From Halonatronomonas betaini (GTDB lineage Bacteria; Bacillota; Halanaerobiia; Halanaerobiales; Halarsenatibacteraceae): a stretch of 64,000 bases of DNA. The stretch lies in the NCBI RefSeq assembly GCF_015666175.1, contig NZ_JADPIE010000004.1, positions 260,118 to 324,117 on the forward strand, read 5' to 3'. A program made the position numbers and the translations under genes. The notes beneath the pieces were generated by a model that saw nothing but the letters and a program-made list of their open reading frames with translations, was not told the DNA's origin and searched no databases. Each line of letters opens with the position of its first letter. The first letter of the stretch is position 1. This document shows positions 25,350 through 34,398 of the stretch, one piece after another.

Positions 25350-26484
25350 AGCTGATGCTGTTATAATCGGTGGTGGAGTGATTGGGCTAGCAATAGCTTA
25401 TAATCTTGCAAAAAAGGGCATGGACGATATTGTTGTTTTAGAACGGGAATATTTAGGCAGTGGAGCCACCGGCCGTTGTGGTGCCGGGATTCGCCAGCAA
25501 TGGGGAACAGAGATGAACTGCCGGCTGGCCAGAAAGAGTATGGATATTTTTGAGAATATGAATGAACTTTTAGAGACCAAGATGGATATTGAGCTAAAAC
25601 AGCAGGGTTATCTGCTGCTGGCTTTTTCTGATAAGGAGATGGAACAGTTTAGAAAGAACCTGGAATTGCAGGCAAGGGAGAATATTCCTTCCAGGGAGGT
25701 TACACCTGAAGAGGCTAAGGAGATTGTTCCTCATTTAAATATTGATGATGTTGCTGGCGGTACTTTCTGTCCGACTGATGGCCATGCCAATCCCTTTTTA
25801 GTTGTGAAGGCCTATGAAGATGCGGCCAGGAGGCTGGGAGTTGAGATAAATACTTTTACTGAAGCGATAGATATTACTAAAGAGGCTGGCAGAATTACAG
25901 GGGTCCAGACAGACAAGGGCTTTATTGCCACAGATAAGGTTGTTAATGCTGCCGGCGGGTATTCCTGTCAGATAGGTGAGATGGTGGGTCTTGATCTGCC
26001 TGTGAAGCCTGAACGCCATGAGATCCTTGTTACTGAGAGGGTTGAGCCCTTTCAGGGGCCGATGGTGATGTCTTTCTCTTATAATATTTACTGTCAGCAG
26101 ACACCTGGAGGACCATTTTTAATGGGCTTTGGCGACCCTGATGAGCCGGCCAGTTTTAATCGTAAAAGCAGCTGGCATTTTTTAGAGGAGATGGCTAGAA
26201 AGACATATAAGCTTCTGCCACCATTAGGTGAGCTGAGGGTTGTCAGGCAGTGGGCAGGTTTATATAATATTACCCCTGACAGACAGCCAATAATAACTGA
26301 GTCTAAGGAGGTTCCAGGTTTCTATATGGCGATTGGATTTTCTGGCCATGGTTTTATGATAGCTCCAATGACAGGGATCTTAATGGCTGAGATGATCCTC
26401 GGTGAAGATTTGAGTCTGGATATTAATTTAGATCTTGAAAGGTTTGAGAAAGGTGATTTAATCTTAGAACCGTCTGTAGTTTAA
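25339..26484 (+). CDS. FAD-dependent catalytic beta subunit (probable proline dehydrogenase)
   Basis: A 381-residue DAO-superfamily oxidase/dehydrogenase with the N-terminal FAD motif IIGGGVIGLAIAYNLA, a GAGIRQQWGTEMN segment typical of the SoxB/HcnC/PdhB group, and the C-terminal GFSGHGFMIAP motif. It should oxidise an imino/amino acid; proline is favoured because a P5C dehydrogenase follows directly and the gene order (alpha, 4Fe-4S, BFD, beta) equals that of Thermococcales pdhAFXB. Sarcosine or D-proline remain possible. ATG 25339 is chosen over 25324 because GCAGGTGG precedes it. Confidence 0.85.
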   Translation: MKSKADAVIIGGGVIGLAIAYNLAKKGMDDIVVLEREYLGSGATGRCGAGIRQQWGTEMNCRLARKSMDIFENMNELLETKMDIELKQQGYLLLAFSDKEMEQFRKNLELQARENIPSREVTPEEAKEIVPHLNIDDVAGGTFCPTDGHANPFLVVKAYEDAARRLGVEINTFTEAIDITKEAGRITGVQTDKGFIATDKVVNAAGGYSCQIGEMVGLDLPVKPERHEILVTERVEPFQGPMVMSFSYNIYCQQTPGGPFLMGFGDPDEPASFNRKSSWHFLEEMARKTYKLLPPLGELRVVRQWAGLYNITPDRQPIITESKEVPGFYMAIGFSGHGFMIAPMTGILMAEMILGEDLSLDINLDLERFEKGDLILEPSVV

Positions 26485-26547
26485 TTGCTGATTTATTTAG
26501 TTTTAAGGAGTTAGTTTATTTATTATTTTTTAAAAGGGGTGGAAATT

Positions 26548-28179
26548 ATGAGCAATAGAATTCTTGGTTTAGAGAGGCCAGATAATGAGCCGATATATAA
26601 TTATGAACCAGGTAGCAAGAGGAGAAAAGAGGTTAAGCGGCAGCTAAAGAAGATGAAGGAAGAGTTTTTAGAGATCCCTGTTGTAATTGGCGGGAAAGAG
26701 ATAAAGACTGATAATACAGCTGAGATTAAATGTCCCCATGATCATAGCACTGTTTTAGGGCAGTATCATAAAGCAGATGAGGAGCTTGTTCAGCAGGCGA
26801 TTGAAAATTCCATGGAAGCTAAGGCTGAATGGGCCAGTATGGACTGGGAGGATAGAGTTGCTATCTTTGATCGGGCGGCAGCTTTACTGGCTGGACCCTG
26901 GAGGGCAAAGATTAATGCAGCCACTATGTTAGCCCAGAGCAAGAATATTTTCCAGGCTGAGATTGATGCTGCCTGTGAGTTGATCGACTTTTTCCGGTTT
27001 AATAATTATTACTTAAGCCAGATCTATCAGGACCAGCCAGCTTCATCTGAGACTGAGATTAACAAGATGGAATACAGGCCTCTAGAGGGCTTTGTCTTTG
27101 CTGTTCCTCCATTTAACTTTACATCGATCGGCGGCAATCTTCCGTCGGCACCTGCAGTCTGTGGGAATACTGTTCTCTGGAAGCCGGCGTCTACTGCGGT
27201 TTATTCTAATTACCTGATTTTCAAGCTTTTAGAAGAGGCAGGGCTGCCAGCTGGTGTTATTAACTTTATTCCTGGTTCAGGTAGAGAGATCGGGCCAGAA
27301 GTTATTGCTGATTCCCGCCTGGCAGGCATTCACTTTACTGGCTCTACAGCTACTTTCCAGTATATGTGGGAAGAGGTTGGCAGAAATATTAAGAATTATG
27401 ATAGCTATCCAAGAATTGTTGGCGAGACTGGAGGCAAGGACTTTGTCTTTGCCCATAAATCTGCTGATCCTGAAGCCTTAATCACAGCTTTAGTTAGAGG
27501 TGCCTTTGAGTATCAGGGCCAGAAATGTTCTGCAGCTTCAAGGGCTTATATTCCTCATGAACTCTGGGATGAGATCTCTGAAGACTTGATTCAGCAGGTT
27601 GAAGATTTAAAAGTTGGACCGGTGGAAGATTTCACTAACTTTATTAATGCAGTGATTGATCATAAAGCCTTTAAAGATATTACTGAATATATCGATCATG
27701 CCAGGGAATCGGCTGATGCCAAGATTCTGGCCGGTGGCGAGTATGATGATTCTAATGGGTTTTATATTGATCCGACGATTGTCCTGGCTGAAGAGCCTGA
27801 TTATAAGACGATGGTAGAAGAGATATTTGGTCCTGTTTTAACAATTTATCTTTATGATTCTGAAGAATATGAAGAGACTTTAAAATTATGTGATAATACC
27901 TCTCCATATGGCCTGACTGGGGCTATCTTCAGTAAAGATAGAGAGGCTACTGTTAAGGCCAGAGAGACTCTGGTTCAGGCTGCCGGTAATTTCTATATCA
28001 ATGATAAGCCGACTGGTGCAGTTGTTGGCAGGCAGCCATTTGGCGGAGCCAGGGCTTCTGGTACCAATGATAAAGCTGGAAGTAAATTGAACTTATATCG
28101 CTGGATTTCTCCAAGGACGATTAAAGAGAATTTAGTGCCACCAAAGGATTATAGCTATCCATTTATGGAAGATAAATAG
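26548..28179 (+). CDS. pruA: L-glutamate gamma-semialdehyde (P5C) dehydrogenase
   Basis: NAD-dependent aldehyde dehydrogenase of 543 residues that turns P5C/glutamate semialdehyde into glutamate. The catalytic Cys is in EYQGQKCSAASRAYIP, the general-base Glu in VGETGGKDFVF, and the cofactor-loop signature HFTGSTATFQ is present. The long N-terminal arm and YQGQKCSA motif are typical of the P5CDH subfamily rather than generic aldehyde dehydrogenases. ATG 26548 follows AAAAGGGGTGG; a GTG at 26539 lies in that site. It completes proline-to-glutamate conversion together with the five upstream genes. Confidence 0.93.
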   Translation: MSNRILGLERPDNEPIYNYEPGSKRRKEVKRQLKKMKEEFLEIPVVIGGKEIKTDNTAEIKCPHDHSTVLGQYHKADEELVQQAIENSMEAKAEWASMDWEDRVAIFDRAAALLAGPWRAKINAATMLAQSKNIFQAEIDAACELIDFFRFNNYYLSQIYQDQPASSETEINKMEYRPLEGFVFAVPPFNFTSIGGNLPSAPAVCGNTVLWKPASTAVYSNYLIFKLLEEAGLPAGVINFIPGSGREIGPEVIADSRLAGIHFTGSTATFQYMWEEVGRNIKNYDSYPRIVGETGGKDFVFAHKSADPEALITALVRGAFEYQGQKCSAASRAYIPHELWDEISEDLIQQVEDLKVGPVEDFTNFINAVIDHKAFKDITEYIDHARESADAKILAGGEYDDSNGFYIDPTIVLAEEPDYKTMVEEIFGPVLTIYLYDSEEYEETLKLCDNTSPYGLTGAIFSKDREATVKARETLVQAAGNFYINDKPTGAVVGRQPFGGARASGTNDKAGSKLNLYRWISPRTIKENLVPPKDYSYPFMEDK

Positions 28180-28189
28180 GAATAATTGA

Positions 28190-28217
28190 CTGGCCGGCCG
28201 GTGTGGCCGGCCAGATT
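28190..28217 (+). terminator. Hairpin terminator after the P5C dehydrogenase gene
   Basis: CTGGCCGGCC / GGCCGGCCAG, a perfect 10-bp GC-rich stem with a 5-base loop, followed by only a short ATTTAT. It may be a partial terminator or an mRNA 3' stabiliser. Confidence 0.7.
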
Positions 28218-28244
28218 TATACGTAAGGGGGGAGAGTCAGGATA

Positions 28245-29423
28245 ATGGTTAATAATTTTGAAGGTAGAGAGTTAAATATTATTGAGGAGATTATCTTTTC
28301 TGAAAACCAGAGGCTCTCGTCTTTTAATTTTGATGATCCTGCCTATATTAAAGATTTAAAACTTGATGAGAGTCAGGCACTTGTTATTGAACTAAGGGAC
28401 CCAGGTTCACTTGATTCTTTATCTGCAATTGGCCGGGAGGAATATTTGCGGCGCTGGCAGAGTGAGCTGAAGAAAAAATTAAATCAATTAATCCCAAATT
28501 ATATCATGATTGCAGTTGATATTTTTAAGCTGGCGATATTTTTTGACCATAGAGCTGTAACTGAAAGTGATTTAATTAAAGGGATAGAGGCAATTGATGT
28601 AGCTGATAATTTTAGTGAGATAGATCTTATAGCTGGACTTGGCCAGAATTATAAGTCTGTTGAGGGGCTTTCAATCTCATATCAGGAGGCTGTTCAGGCT
28701 ATAGATTATGCCAGGTTCTTTGCATTTAAGGTGGTCAGTTATCGCTCGATAATAACTGAAAAGATTGCCAGGTCTTTATATAATAATGAGAATGAGAGAC
28801 TGATTTTGTCTTTAATTAGATCAGATAATTATCAGCAGGCCAAAAATGAGTTTTTTGCCTTAAAGGATAATTTATACCAGGAATGCTGGCCGGCAGAGAT
28901 AAAGCTCAGAATTTATAATTTAATGAGCAGGATTAAATTGGAGATTTTAAAAGGGATTAATCTGGAAGAAAGGGATAAAGAAGAGCCAATTGAGTTAAGT
29001 TCACTCTTGAGGGTTTTAAATGGGAAGGAAGTTGACGAAATTATTGATGAATTCTGGCACTGGATCTTCCAGACTTTTAAGGAGCAGCTGGCATATCCAT
29101 CCCTCAGGGAAGAGATTCAATCAGCCCTTGATTATATTAGAAAGAACTATCACAGGGAGATAAGTCTTGAGGAGATTGCCAGGCAGGTAGGGTTATCTAA
29201 ATATTATTTTAGCCACTTATTTAGCAATGAGATTGGAGAAAATTTTTCAACTTACTTAAGTCAATACAGACTAAATAGGGCAAGTCAGTTATTACTGGAA
29301 AACAGAAGGGAAAATATATCTGAGATTGCCTATCAGGTCGGGTTTAATGACCCGAATTATTTTGCCAGGGCATTTAAAGAAAGGTTTAATATTTCTCCAT
29401 CAAAATATAGAAGTAGCAATTAA
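28245..29423 (+). CDS. AraC family (YesN-type) transcriptional regulator
   Basis: A 392-residue protein. The last 100 residues are a double helix-turn-helix AraC domain (ISLEEIARQVGLSKYYFSHLF and ISEIAYQVGFNDPNYFARAFKERF-type helices; ends ISPSKYRSS). The N-terminal 290 residues have no receiver domain, but the segment GLGQNYKSVEGLSISYQEAVQAI resembles the divergent GGDEF-like region of CdaR/YesN regulators. It lies between the proline-oxidation genes and the kor/mutase genes on the same strand, so it is a good candidate activator of this block. The ligand is unknown. Confidence 0.85.
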   Translation: MVNNFEGRELNIIEEIIFSENQRLSSFNFDDPAYIKDLKLDESQALVIELRDPGSLDSLSAIGREEYLRRWQSELKKKLNQLIPNYIMIAVDIFKLAIFFDHRAVTESDLIKGIEAIDVADNFSEIDLIAGLGQNYKSVEGLSISYQEAVQAIDYARFFAFKVVSYRSIITEKIARSLYNNENERLILSLIRSDNYQQAKNEFFALKDNLYQECWPAEIKLRIYNLMSRIKLEILKGINLEERDKEEPIELSSLLRVLNGKEVDEIIDEFWHWIFQTFKEQLAYPSLREEIQSALDYIRKNYHREISLEEIARQVGLSKYYFSHLFSNEIGENFSTYLSQYRLNRASQLLLENRRENISEIAYQVGFNDPNYFARAFKERFNISPSKYRSSN

Positions 29424-29477
29424 ATACTGCCAATCACAACATAATTAAGTTAATAACAAGATAGTCCTGAAGGTTAT

Positions 29478-29506
29478 TTGTAATAATTGTGGAAATAGTC
29501 TAATAA
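29478..29506 (+). promoter_or_regulatory. Probable promoter of the kor operon
   Basis: TTGTAA (29478-29483), 17 bases, TAATAA (29501-29506), 61 bases before korD. Moderate match to sigma-A consensus. Confidence 0.4.
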
Positions 29507-29566
29507 TAAAATAGAGATTTTTTGGTTACTAATTATAACATAAGCTTAAAAAAGGAGCTGATTTCG

Positions 29567-29770
29567 GTGGCCCGAAAGGGAAAGGTTAAAATTGCCAGGC
29601 CAGATTGGTGCAAAACCTGTGGAATCTGTATTGAAGTCTGTCCAGTGGAGGTTTTGGAATTAGGGAATACTAGAATTCAGATAGCTCATTTAGAGAACTG
29701 TATAGGTTGCGAAAACTGTGAATTAAGTTGTCCTGATTTTGTCTTAAAGGTGGTGGAAGATAATGAGTAA
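29567..29770 (+). CDS. korD: 2-oxoglutarate:ferredoxin oxidoreductase, delta (ferredoxin) subunit
   Basis: A 67-residue 2x[4Fe-4S] ferredoxin with CKTCGICIEVCP and CIGCENCELSCP. GTG 29567 is chosen because AAAGGAG is nine bases upstream; a longer TTG-started version has no site. The korD-A-B-C order equals oorDABC of other anaerobes. It overlaps korA by 8 bases. It shuttles electrons from the thiamine-pyrophosphate subunits to ferredoxin. Confidence 0.88.
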   Translation: MARKGKVKIARPDWCKTCGICIEVCPVEVLELGNTRIQIAHLENCIGCENCELSCPDFVLKVVEDNE

Positions 29771-30902
29771 ATCTATAACTTTATTGCTCCAGGGAGATGA
29801 AGCTGTTGTTGAAGGTGGAATGGCAGCAGGTGCTGATTTTTTTGCCGGATATCCGATTACTCCTGCCTCTGAAATTGCAGAGGGCTTTGCAGAGCAATTG
29901 CCTGAAAAAGGCGGTAAGTTTATTCAAATGGAAGATGAGATAGCTGGAATGGGTTGTATTGTTGGGGCTTCACTGGCTGGAGCCAAGGCAATAACAGCGA
30001 CCAGTGGACCAGGATTTTCGTTGAAACAGGAGAATCTAGGATTTGCGATTATGGTTGAAGCTCCCTGTGTTGTTGTTAATGTTCAGAGGGTTGGTCCCTC
30101 AACCGGTCTGCCGACCTCGCCTTCACAGGGTGATATTATGCAGGCTAAATGGGGAACCCATGGAGACCATCCGATTATTGCATTATCGCCATCTTCGGTT
30201 TCGGAGACCTTTGATCTGACTGTGACCGCTTTTAATTTAGCTGAAAAATATAGAATACCTGTTATTTTGCTTTTAGATGAGATAGTTGGCCATATGCGGG
30301 AAAAGATTACTATTCCTCCTGCTGATGAACTTGAGATTGTCAATAGAAAGAAGCCTAAGCCAGAGGATAATGATAATTTTTATCCCTATGAAGAAACTGA
30401 GGATTTAATACCTCCGATGCCTGATTATGGGACAGGTTTTAAGTATCATTCAACCGGTCTTTTTCATGATAAAACAGGATTTCCAAGGGGTAAGACTGAA
30501 GATGCCAGGAAATTGATGGATAGATTGATGGGTAAAATCAATAATAATTTAGATGATATTATTCATCTTGAAGAGGATTTAAATGGCGATGAAGATGTTG
30601 TTGTTCTAGCCTATGGTTCAACTGTCCGTTCGGCAATCAGTGCAGTTAACCAGGTTAGAGAGGATGGAGTAAAAGCAGGCTGGGTTAAATTGAAGACTAT
30701 CTGGCCATTTGCTGATGATTATGTTCGAGAACTGGCAGAAAAGGTGGATAGAATTATTGTGCCTGAATTAAATATGGGACAATTGATTGGAGAAGTTAAA
30801 AGAGTGGCAGCTGGCAAAGCTGAGGTTACCGGTATTAACCGCTATGACGGTACACTGATTACACCGGCCGATGTAGTTGCTGAAATAAAGGGGGCTCTCT
30901 AA
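29763..30902 (+). CDS. korA: 2-oxoglutarate:ferredoxin oxidoreductase, alpha subunit
   Basis: A 379-residue pyruvate:ferredoxin oxidoreductase alpha-type subunit. Motifs: FFAGYPITPASEIAE near the start, EDEIAGMGCIVGASLAGAKAITATSGPGFSL, and VQRVGPSTGLPTSPSQGDI, all characteristic of KorA/OorA. Catalyses oxidative decarboxylation of a 2-oxoacid to its CoA ester. The 2-oxoglutarate assignment rests on subunit layout and on neighbours (glutamate dehydrogenase upstream in pathway, methylmalonyl-CoA mutase downstream); branched-chain 2-oxoacids are the alternative. Confidence 0.9.
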   Translation: MSKSITLLLQGDEAVVEGGMAAGADFFAGYPITPASEIAEGFAEQLPEKGGKFIQMEDEIAGMGCIVGASLAGAKAITATSGPGFSLKQENLGFAIMVEAPCVVVNVQRVGPSTGLPTSPSQGDIMQAKWGTHGDHPIIALSPSSVSETFDLTVTAFNLAEKYRIPVILLLDEIVGHMREKITIPPADELEIVNRKKPKPEDNDNFYPYEETEDLIPPMPDYGTGFKYHSTGLFHDKTGFPRGKTEDARKLMDRLMGKINNNLDDIIHLEEDLNGDEDVVVLAYGSTVRSAISAVNQVREDGVKAGWVKLKTIWPFADDYVRELAEKVDRIIVPELNMGQLIGEVKRVAAGKAEVTGINRYDGTLITPADVVAEIKGAL

Positions 30903-31730
30903 ATGGATGTAAATATAGATAAATATTTAAGACAGGATAAGTTGCCCCATATCTGGTGTCCAGGTTGCGGGCATGGCACAGTTTTAGGTAGTTTTGTCAG
31001 GGCTTTTGACCAGTCAGGTCTGGACCAGGATAAGACTGTTGTTATTTCAGGTATTGGCTGTTCTGGTAGAGCTTCCGGATATTTGAATTTTGATACTCTA
31101 CATGTTACCCATGGCCGGGCTTTAACCTTTGCTACTGGTGTTAAAATGGCCAATCCAGAGCTAAATGTTATTGTTATGACCGGTGATGGCGATGGGGCTG
31201 CTATTGGTGGTAATCATTTAATTCATAGTTCAAGGAGAAACATTGATATTACAGTGGTTCTCTTTAATAATAATATTTATGGAATGACTGGAGGACAGTT
31301 TTCTCCAATGACACCGACTGGCGATACAGCTACCACTTCGCCATATGGAAATATAGATCAGAACTTTGACCTTTGCGAGCTGGCAAAGAGTTCAGGAGCA
31401 ACCTTTGTCGGTAGAGGAGCATCCTATCAGCCAAGAAAGATGATCAAATTGATGAAAGAGGGTTTATTGCATAAAGGCTTTGCCTTTGTTGAAACCCTGA
31501 CCCAGTGTCCTGTTAATTATGGTAAGAGAAATAAGATTGGCGGGGCCAGAGATATGTTGAAATGGCAGGATGAAAATCTTGTACCTGCAAAGAAGTATGA
31601 AAAGATGGATCCAGCAGAGAGAGAAGGTTTAATATCTACTGGAATTCTTCATCAGGTTGTTAAAGAGGAATATACAGATAAATATAAAAATGTTATTAAT
31701 ACAGTAATGGCAGGTGAATCTAATGAGTAG
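30903..31730 (+). CDS. korB: 2-oxoglutarate:ferredoxin oxidoreductase, beta (TPP) subunit
   Basis: A 275-residue thiamine-pyrophosphate-binding subunit. WCPGCGHG holds conserved cysteines, and GDGDGAAIGGNHLIHSSRRN then NNNIYGMTGGQ is the TPP/Mg motif of this family. It abuts korA and overlaps korC by 8 bases. Confidence 0.92.
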   Translation: MDVNIDKYLRQDKLPHIWCPGCGHGTVLGSFVRAFDQSGLDQDKTVVISGIGCSGRASGYLNFDTLHVTHGRALTFATGVKMANPELNVIVMTGDGDGAAIGGNHLIHSSRRNIDITVVLFNNNIYGMTGGQFSPMTPTGDTATTSPYGNIDQNFDLCELAKSSGATFVGRGASYQPRKMIKLMKEGLLHKGFAFVETLTQCPVNYGKRNKIGGARDMLKWQDENLVPAKKYEKMDPAEREGLISTGILHQVVKEEYTDKYKNVINTVMAGESNE

Positions 31731-32274
31731 ATATGAGGTTAGATTAAGTGGTGCCGGTGGCCAGGGTATGATCCTGGCTGGGATAATTCTTGCCGAGTCG
31801 ACTCTGGATAATGATGAATTAAATGTTGTCCAGACCCAATCCTATGGACCTGAATCCCGGGGAGGTGCCAGTCGAGCGGAAGTTGTCTTTAGCAAAGAGG
31901 CAATCGATTATCCTAAAGTTATTCAGGCTGATTTGCTGGTAGCATTAACAACTGAAGCTTTAGATAAATATGGGGATGATATTAAGAAAACTGCAGTTGT
32001 AATTGCTGATTCTGATTATATAGATTTAGATTATAATCCTGGTGATGGTGTTGAATATTACTCAATTCCAATTATTAATACTGCTATTGAGGAAATAGGA
32101 TTAAAATTGACAGCTAATATGGTTGCTCTAGGAGCAGCAAGTCATTTTATTCCTGACCTTTCAGAAGAGGAGATCTTAAAGACGATAGCTTCCAGGGTTC
32201 CTGCCGGGACTGAGGAGAAAAATAAAGAAGCATTTAAGGCAGGCAAGAAACTTGTCTCAGAGATGAAATCTTAA
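31723..32274 (+). CDS. korC: 2-oxoglutarate:ferredoxin oxidoreductase, gamma subunit
   Basis: A 183-residue gamma-type subunit with SGAGGQGMILAGIILAE near the N-terminus and QSYGPESRGGASRAEV, the usual KorC/PorG motifs involved in CoA binding. ATG 31723 is preferred to an ATG at 31714; it overlaps the korB stop as ATGAGTAG. It closes the korDABC set, 35 bases before the mutase gene. Confidence 0.91.
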   Translation: MSRYEVRLSGAGGQGMILAGIILAESTLDNDELNVVQTQSYGPESRGGASRAEVVFSKEAIDYPKVIQADLLVALTTEALDKYGDDIKKTAVVIADSDYIDLDYNPGDGVEYYSIPIINTAIEEIGLKLTANMVALGAASHFIPDLSEEEILKTIASRVPAGTEEKNKEAFKAGKKLVSEMKS

Positions 32275-32309
32275 AATTGATGGTTTGTTGATTACGAGGA
32301 GGTAGAAAA

Positions 32310-33968
32310 ATGGCTGATTTAGAAAAAGGATATCAAGAATGGAAAGAAAATAAATTAGATAAGACTGTAAATAATTATGGAGAAAGAAAGGATCAGTTTT
32401 CAACAGGCTCAAATAGGCCTGTGAAGGCATTGTATTCGCCTTTAGATGTAGAAGATATAGATTACCTTGAAGAGATAAATTTTCCTGGTCAGTTTCCTTA
32501 TACCAGGGGGGTTTATCCTACTATGTATCGGAGTCGGCTCTGGACTATGCGTCAGTATGCTGGTTTTGGTACAGCTAAAGAAACAAATGAGAGGTTTAGA
32601 TATTTATTAGATCATGGCCAGACTGGATTAAGTGTTGCCTTTGATCTGCCGACTCAGATCGGTTATGATTCTGATCATGAAATGTCAAAGGGAGAGGTTG
32701 GTAGAGTTGGGGTTGCCATTGATACTTTAGCTGATATGGAAACTCTCTTTGATCAAATTCCCCTTGATAAAGTCAGTACCTCAATGACTATTAATGCCCC
32801 GGCTTCAGTACTTCTGGCCATGTATATTGCAGTTGCTGAAAAACAGGGGGTTGAAAAGGAGAAACTATCTGGTACTATTCAGAATGATATTTTAAAAGAA
32901 TATATTGCTAGAGGAACATATATTTTTCCTCCTGAGCCTTCATTAAGATTGATAACAGATATCTTTGATTACTGTTCTAAAGAACTTCCAAGCTGGAATA
33001 CAATTAGTATCAGTGGCTATCATATTCGTGAAGCCGGTTCTGATGCTGTTCAGGAGCTGGCATTTACTATTGCGGATGGTATTGAATATGTAGAATCTGC
33101 ATTAAGTATTGGCATGGATGTTGATAGCTTTGCCCCGAGGTTATCCTTCTTCTTTAATGGCCAGATGGACTTTTTAGAAGAGGTTGCTAAATTTAGGGCA
33201 GCCAGAAGGTTATGGGCAGAGATAATGAAGGATAGGTTTGGAGCTGAAAAGGCTAAATCCTGTATGCTCCGGTTCCATACTCAGACTGCCGGTGCAGCTT
33301 TAACTGCTCAGCAGCCACAGAATAATATTGTCAGGGTGGCTATTCAGGCTCTGGCGGCTGTATTAGGTGGAACTCAATCTCTCCATACTAATTCATTTGA
33401 TGAAGCTTTAGGTTTACCGACTGAAGAGGCAGCTAAAATAGCTTTAAGAACACAGCAGATAATTGCTGAAGAGAGCGGTGTTGCAGATACTATTGATCCT
33501 TTGGCTGGTTCCTATTATATTGAAAGTATGACTGATAAATTGGTCGAGGAAGCCAGAGAATATTTAGATGAGATTGAAGAACTTGGTGGAATGGCTGAAG
33601 CTATTAAGGCAGGCTATGTCCAGCGAGAGATTCAGGAATCTGCCTATCAGGAACAGAAAGCCGTTGAAAGTGGCGAAAAAGCTGTGATAGGTGTCAATAA
33701 GCATAAAGAGGATTCTGAAGAGATTGGCGATATCTTAAAAGTTGATCCAAATCTTGAAAAAGATCAATGTCAGCAGTTAAGTGAAATCAGGGCTGACAGG
33801 GATTCTGATATAACTGAAAAGCATTTAGAGGATATCAGGAATGCAGCAATTAATGATAAAAATTTGATGTATCCAATTTTAGATGCTGTGAGAGATTATG
33901 TTAGTATTGGAGAGATCTGTGGTGTTTTAAGAGAAGAATTTGGTGAGTATGAGGCAAAGATTTTTTAA
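32310..33968 (+). CDS. Methylmalonyl-CoA mutase, large (catalytic) subunit
   Basis: A 552-residue TIM-barrel subunit that interconverts succinyl-CoA and (R)-methylmalonyl-CoA using adenosylcobalamin. Family motifs: [20 protein letters not shown] near the start, [14 protein letters not shown], and [19 protein letters not shown] with [15 protein letters not shown]. Length is that of the split-type large subunit, with the B12 domain on the next gene. GAGGAGGTAG precedes the ATG. In context it most likely works from succinyl-CoA towards methylmalonyl-CoA, but the reaction is reversible. Confidence 0.95.
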   Translation: MADLEKGYQEWKENKLDKTVNNYGERKDQFSTGSNRPVKALYSPLDVEDIDYLEEINFPGQFPYTRGVYPTMYRSRLWTMRQYAGFGTAKETNERFRYLLDHGQTGLSVAFDLPTQIGYDSDHEMSKGEVGRVGVAIDTLADMETLFDQIPLDKVSTSMTINAPASVLLAMYIAVAEKQGVEKEKLSGTIQNDILKEYIARGTYIFPPEPSLRLITDIFDYCSKELPSWNTISISGYHIREAGSDAVQELAFTIADGIEYVESALSIGMDVDSFAPRLSFFFNGQMDFLEEVAKFRAARRLWAEIMKDRFGAEKAKSCMLRFHTQTAGAALTAQQPQNNIVRVAIQALAAVLGGTQSLHTNSFDEALGLPTEEAAKIALRTQQIIAEESGVADTIDPLAGSYYIESMTDKLVEEAREYLDEIEELGGMAEAIKAGYVQREIQESAYQEQKAVESGEKAVIGVNKHKEDSEEIGDILKVDPNLEKDQCQQLSEIRADRDSDITEKHLEDIRNAAINDKNLMYPILDAVRDYVSIGEICGVLREEFGEYEAKIF

Positions 33969-33999
33969 TAGCTTTGATAAGTAATCAGGAGGGATATAG

Positions 34000-34398
34000 A
34001 TGAGTGAGAATATAAAGGTTCTGATTGCAAAACCAGGCCTTGATGGTCATGATCGCGGTGCAAAGGTAATAGCCAGAGGTCTTAAAGAAGCCGGCATGGA
34101 GGTAGTTTATACAGGCTTAAGGCAGACCACTGATCAGATAGTTAGAGCGGCAGTTCAGGAAGATGTAGATGTAATCGGATTAAGTATTTTATCTGGAGCT
34201 CATAGCCATCTTTTTCCAGAGATAATGAAAAAATTAAAGGATAATGGTAAAGATGATGTGCTTGTGATTGCAGGTGGAATAATTCCTGATGATGATCATG
34301 GAGAATTAAAAGAACTTGGAATTAAGGGAATATTTAAGCCAGGGACCCCGATTAATGAGATTGTAGAATTTATTCATCAGGAATTAGATGTGGCATAA
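34000..34398 (+). CDS. Methylmalonyl-CoA mutase, small cobalamin-binding subunit
   Basis: A 132-residue B12-binding Rossmann domain with the base-off motif DGHDRGAKV (His ligand to cobalt), then LSILSGAH and [10 protein letters not shown] loops and a C-terminal [11 protein letters not shown]. This is the small subunit of split mutases. Its stop TAATG overlaps the MeaB start. Confidence 0.95.
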   Translation: MSENIKVLIAKPGLDGHDRGAKVIARGLKEAGMEVVYTGLRQTTDQIVRAAVQEDVDVIGLSILSGAHSHLFPEIMKKLKDNGKDDVLVIAGGIIPDDDHGELKELGIKGIFKPGTPINEIVEFIHQELDVA

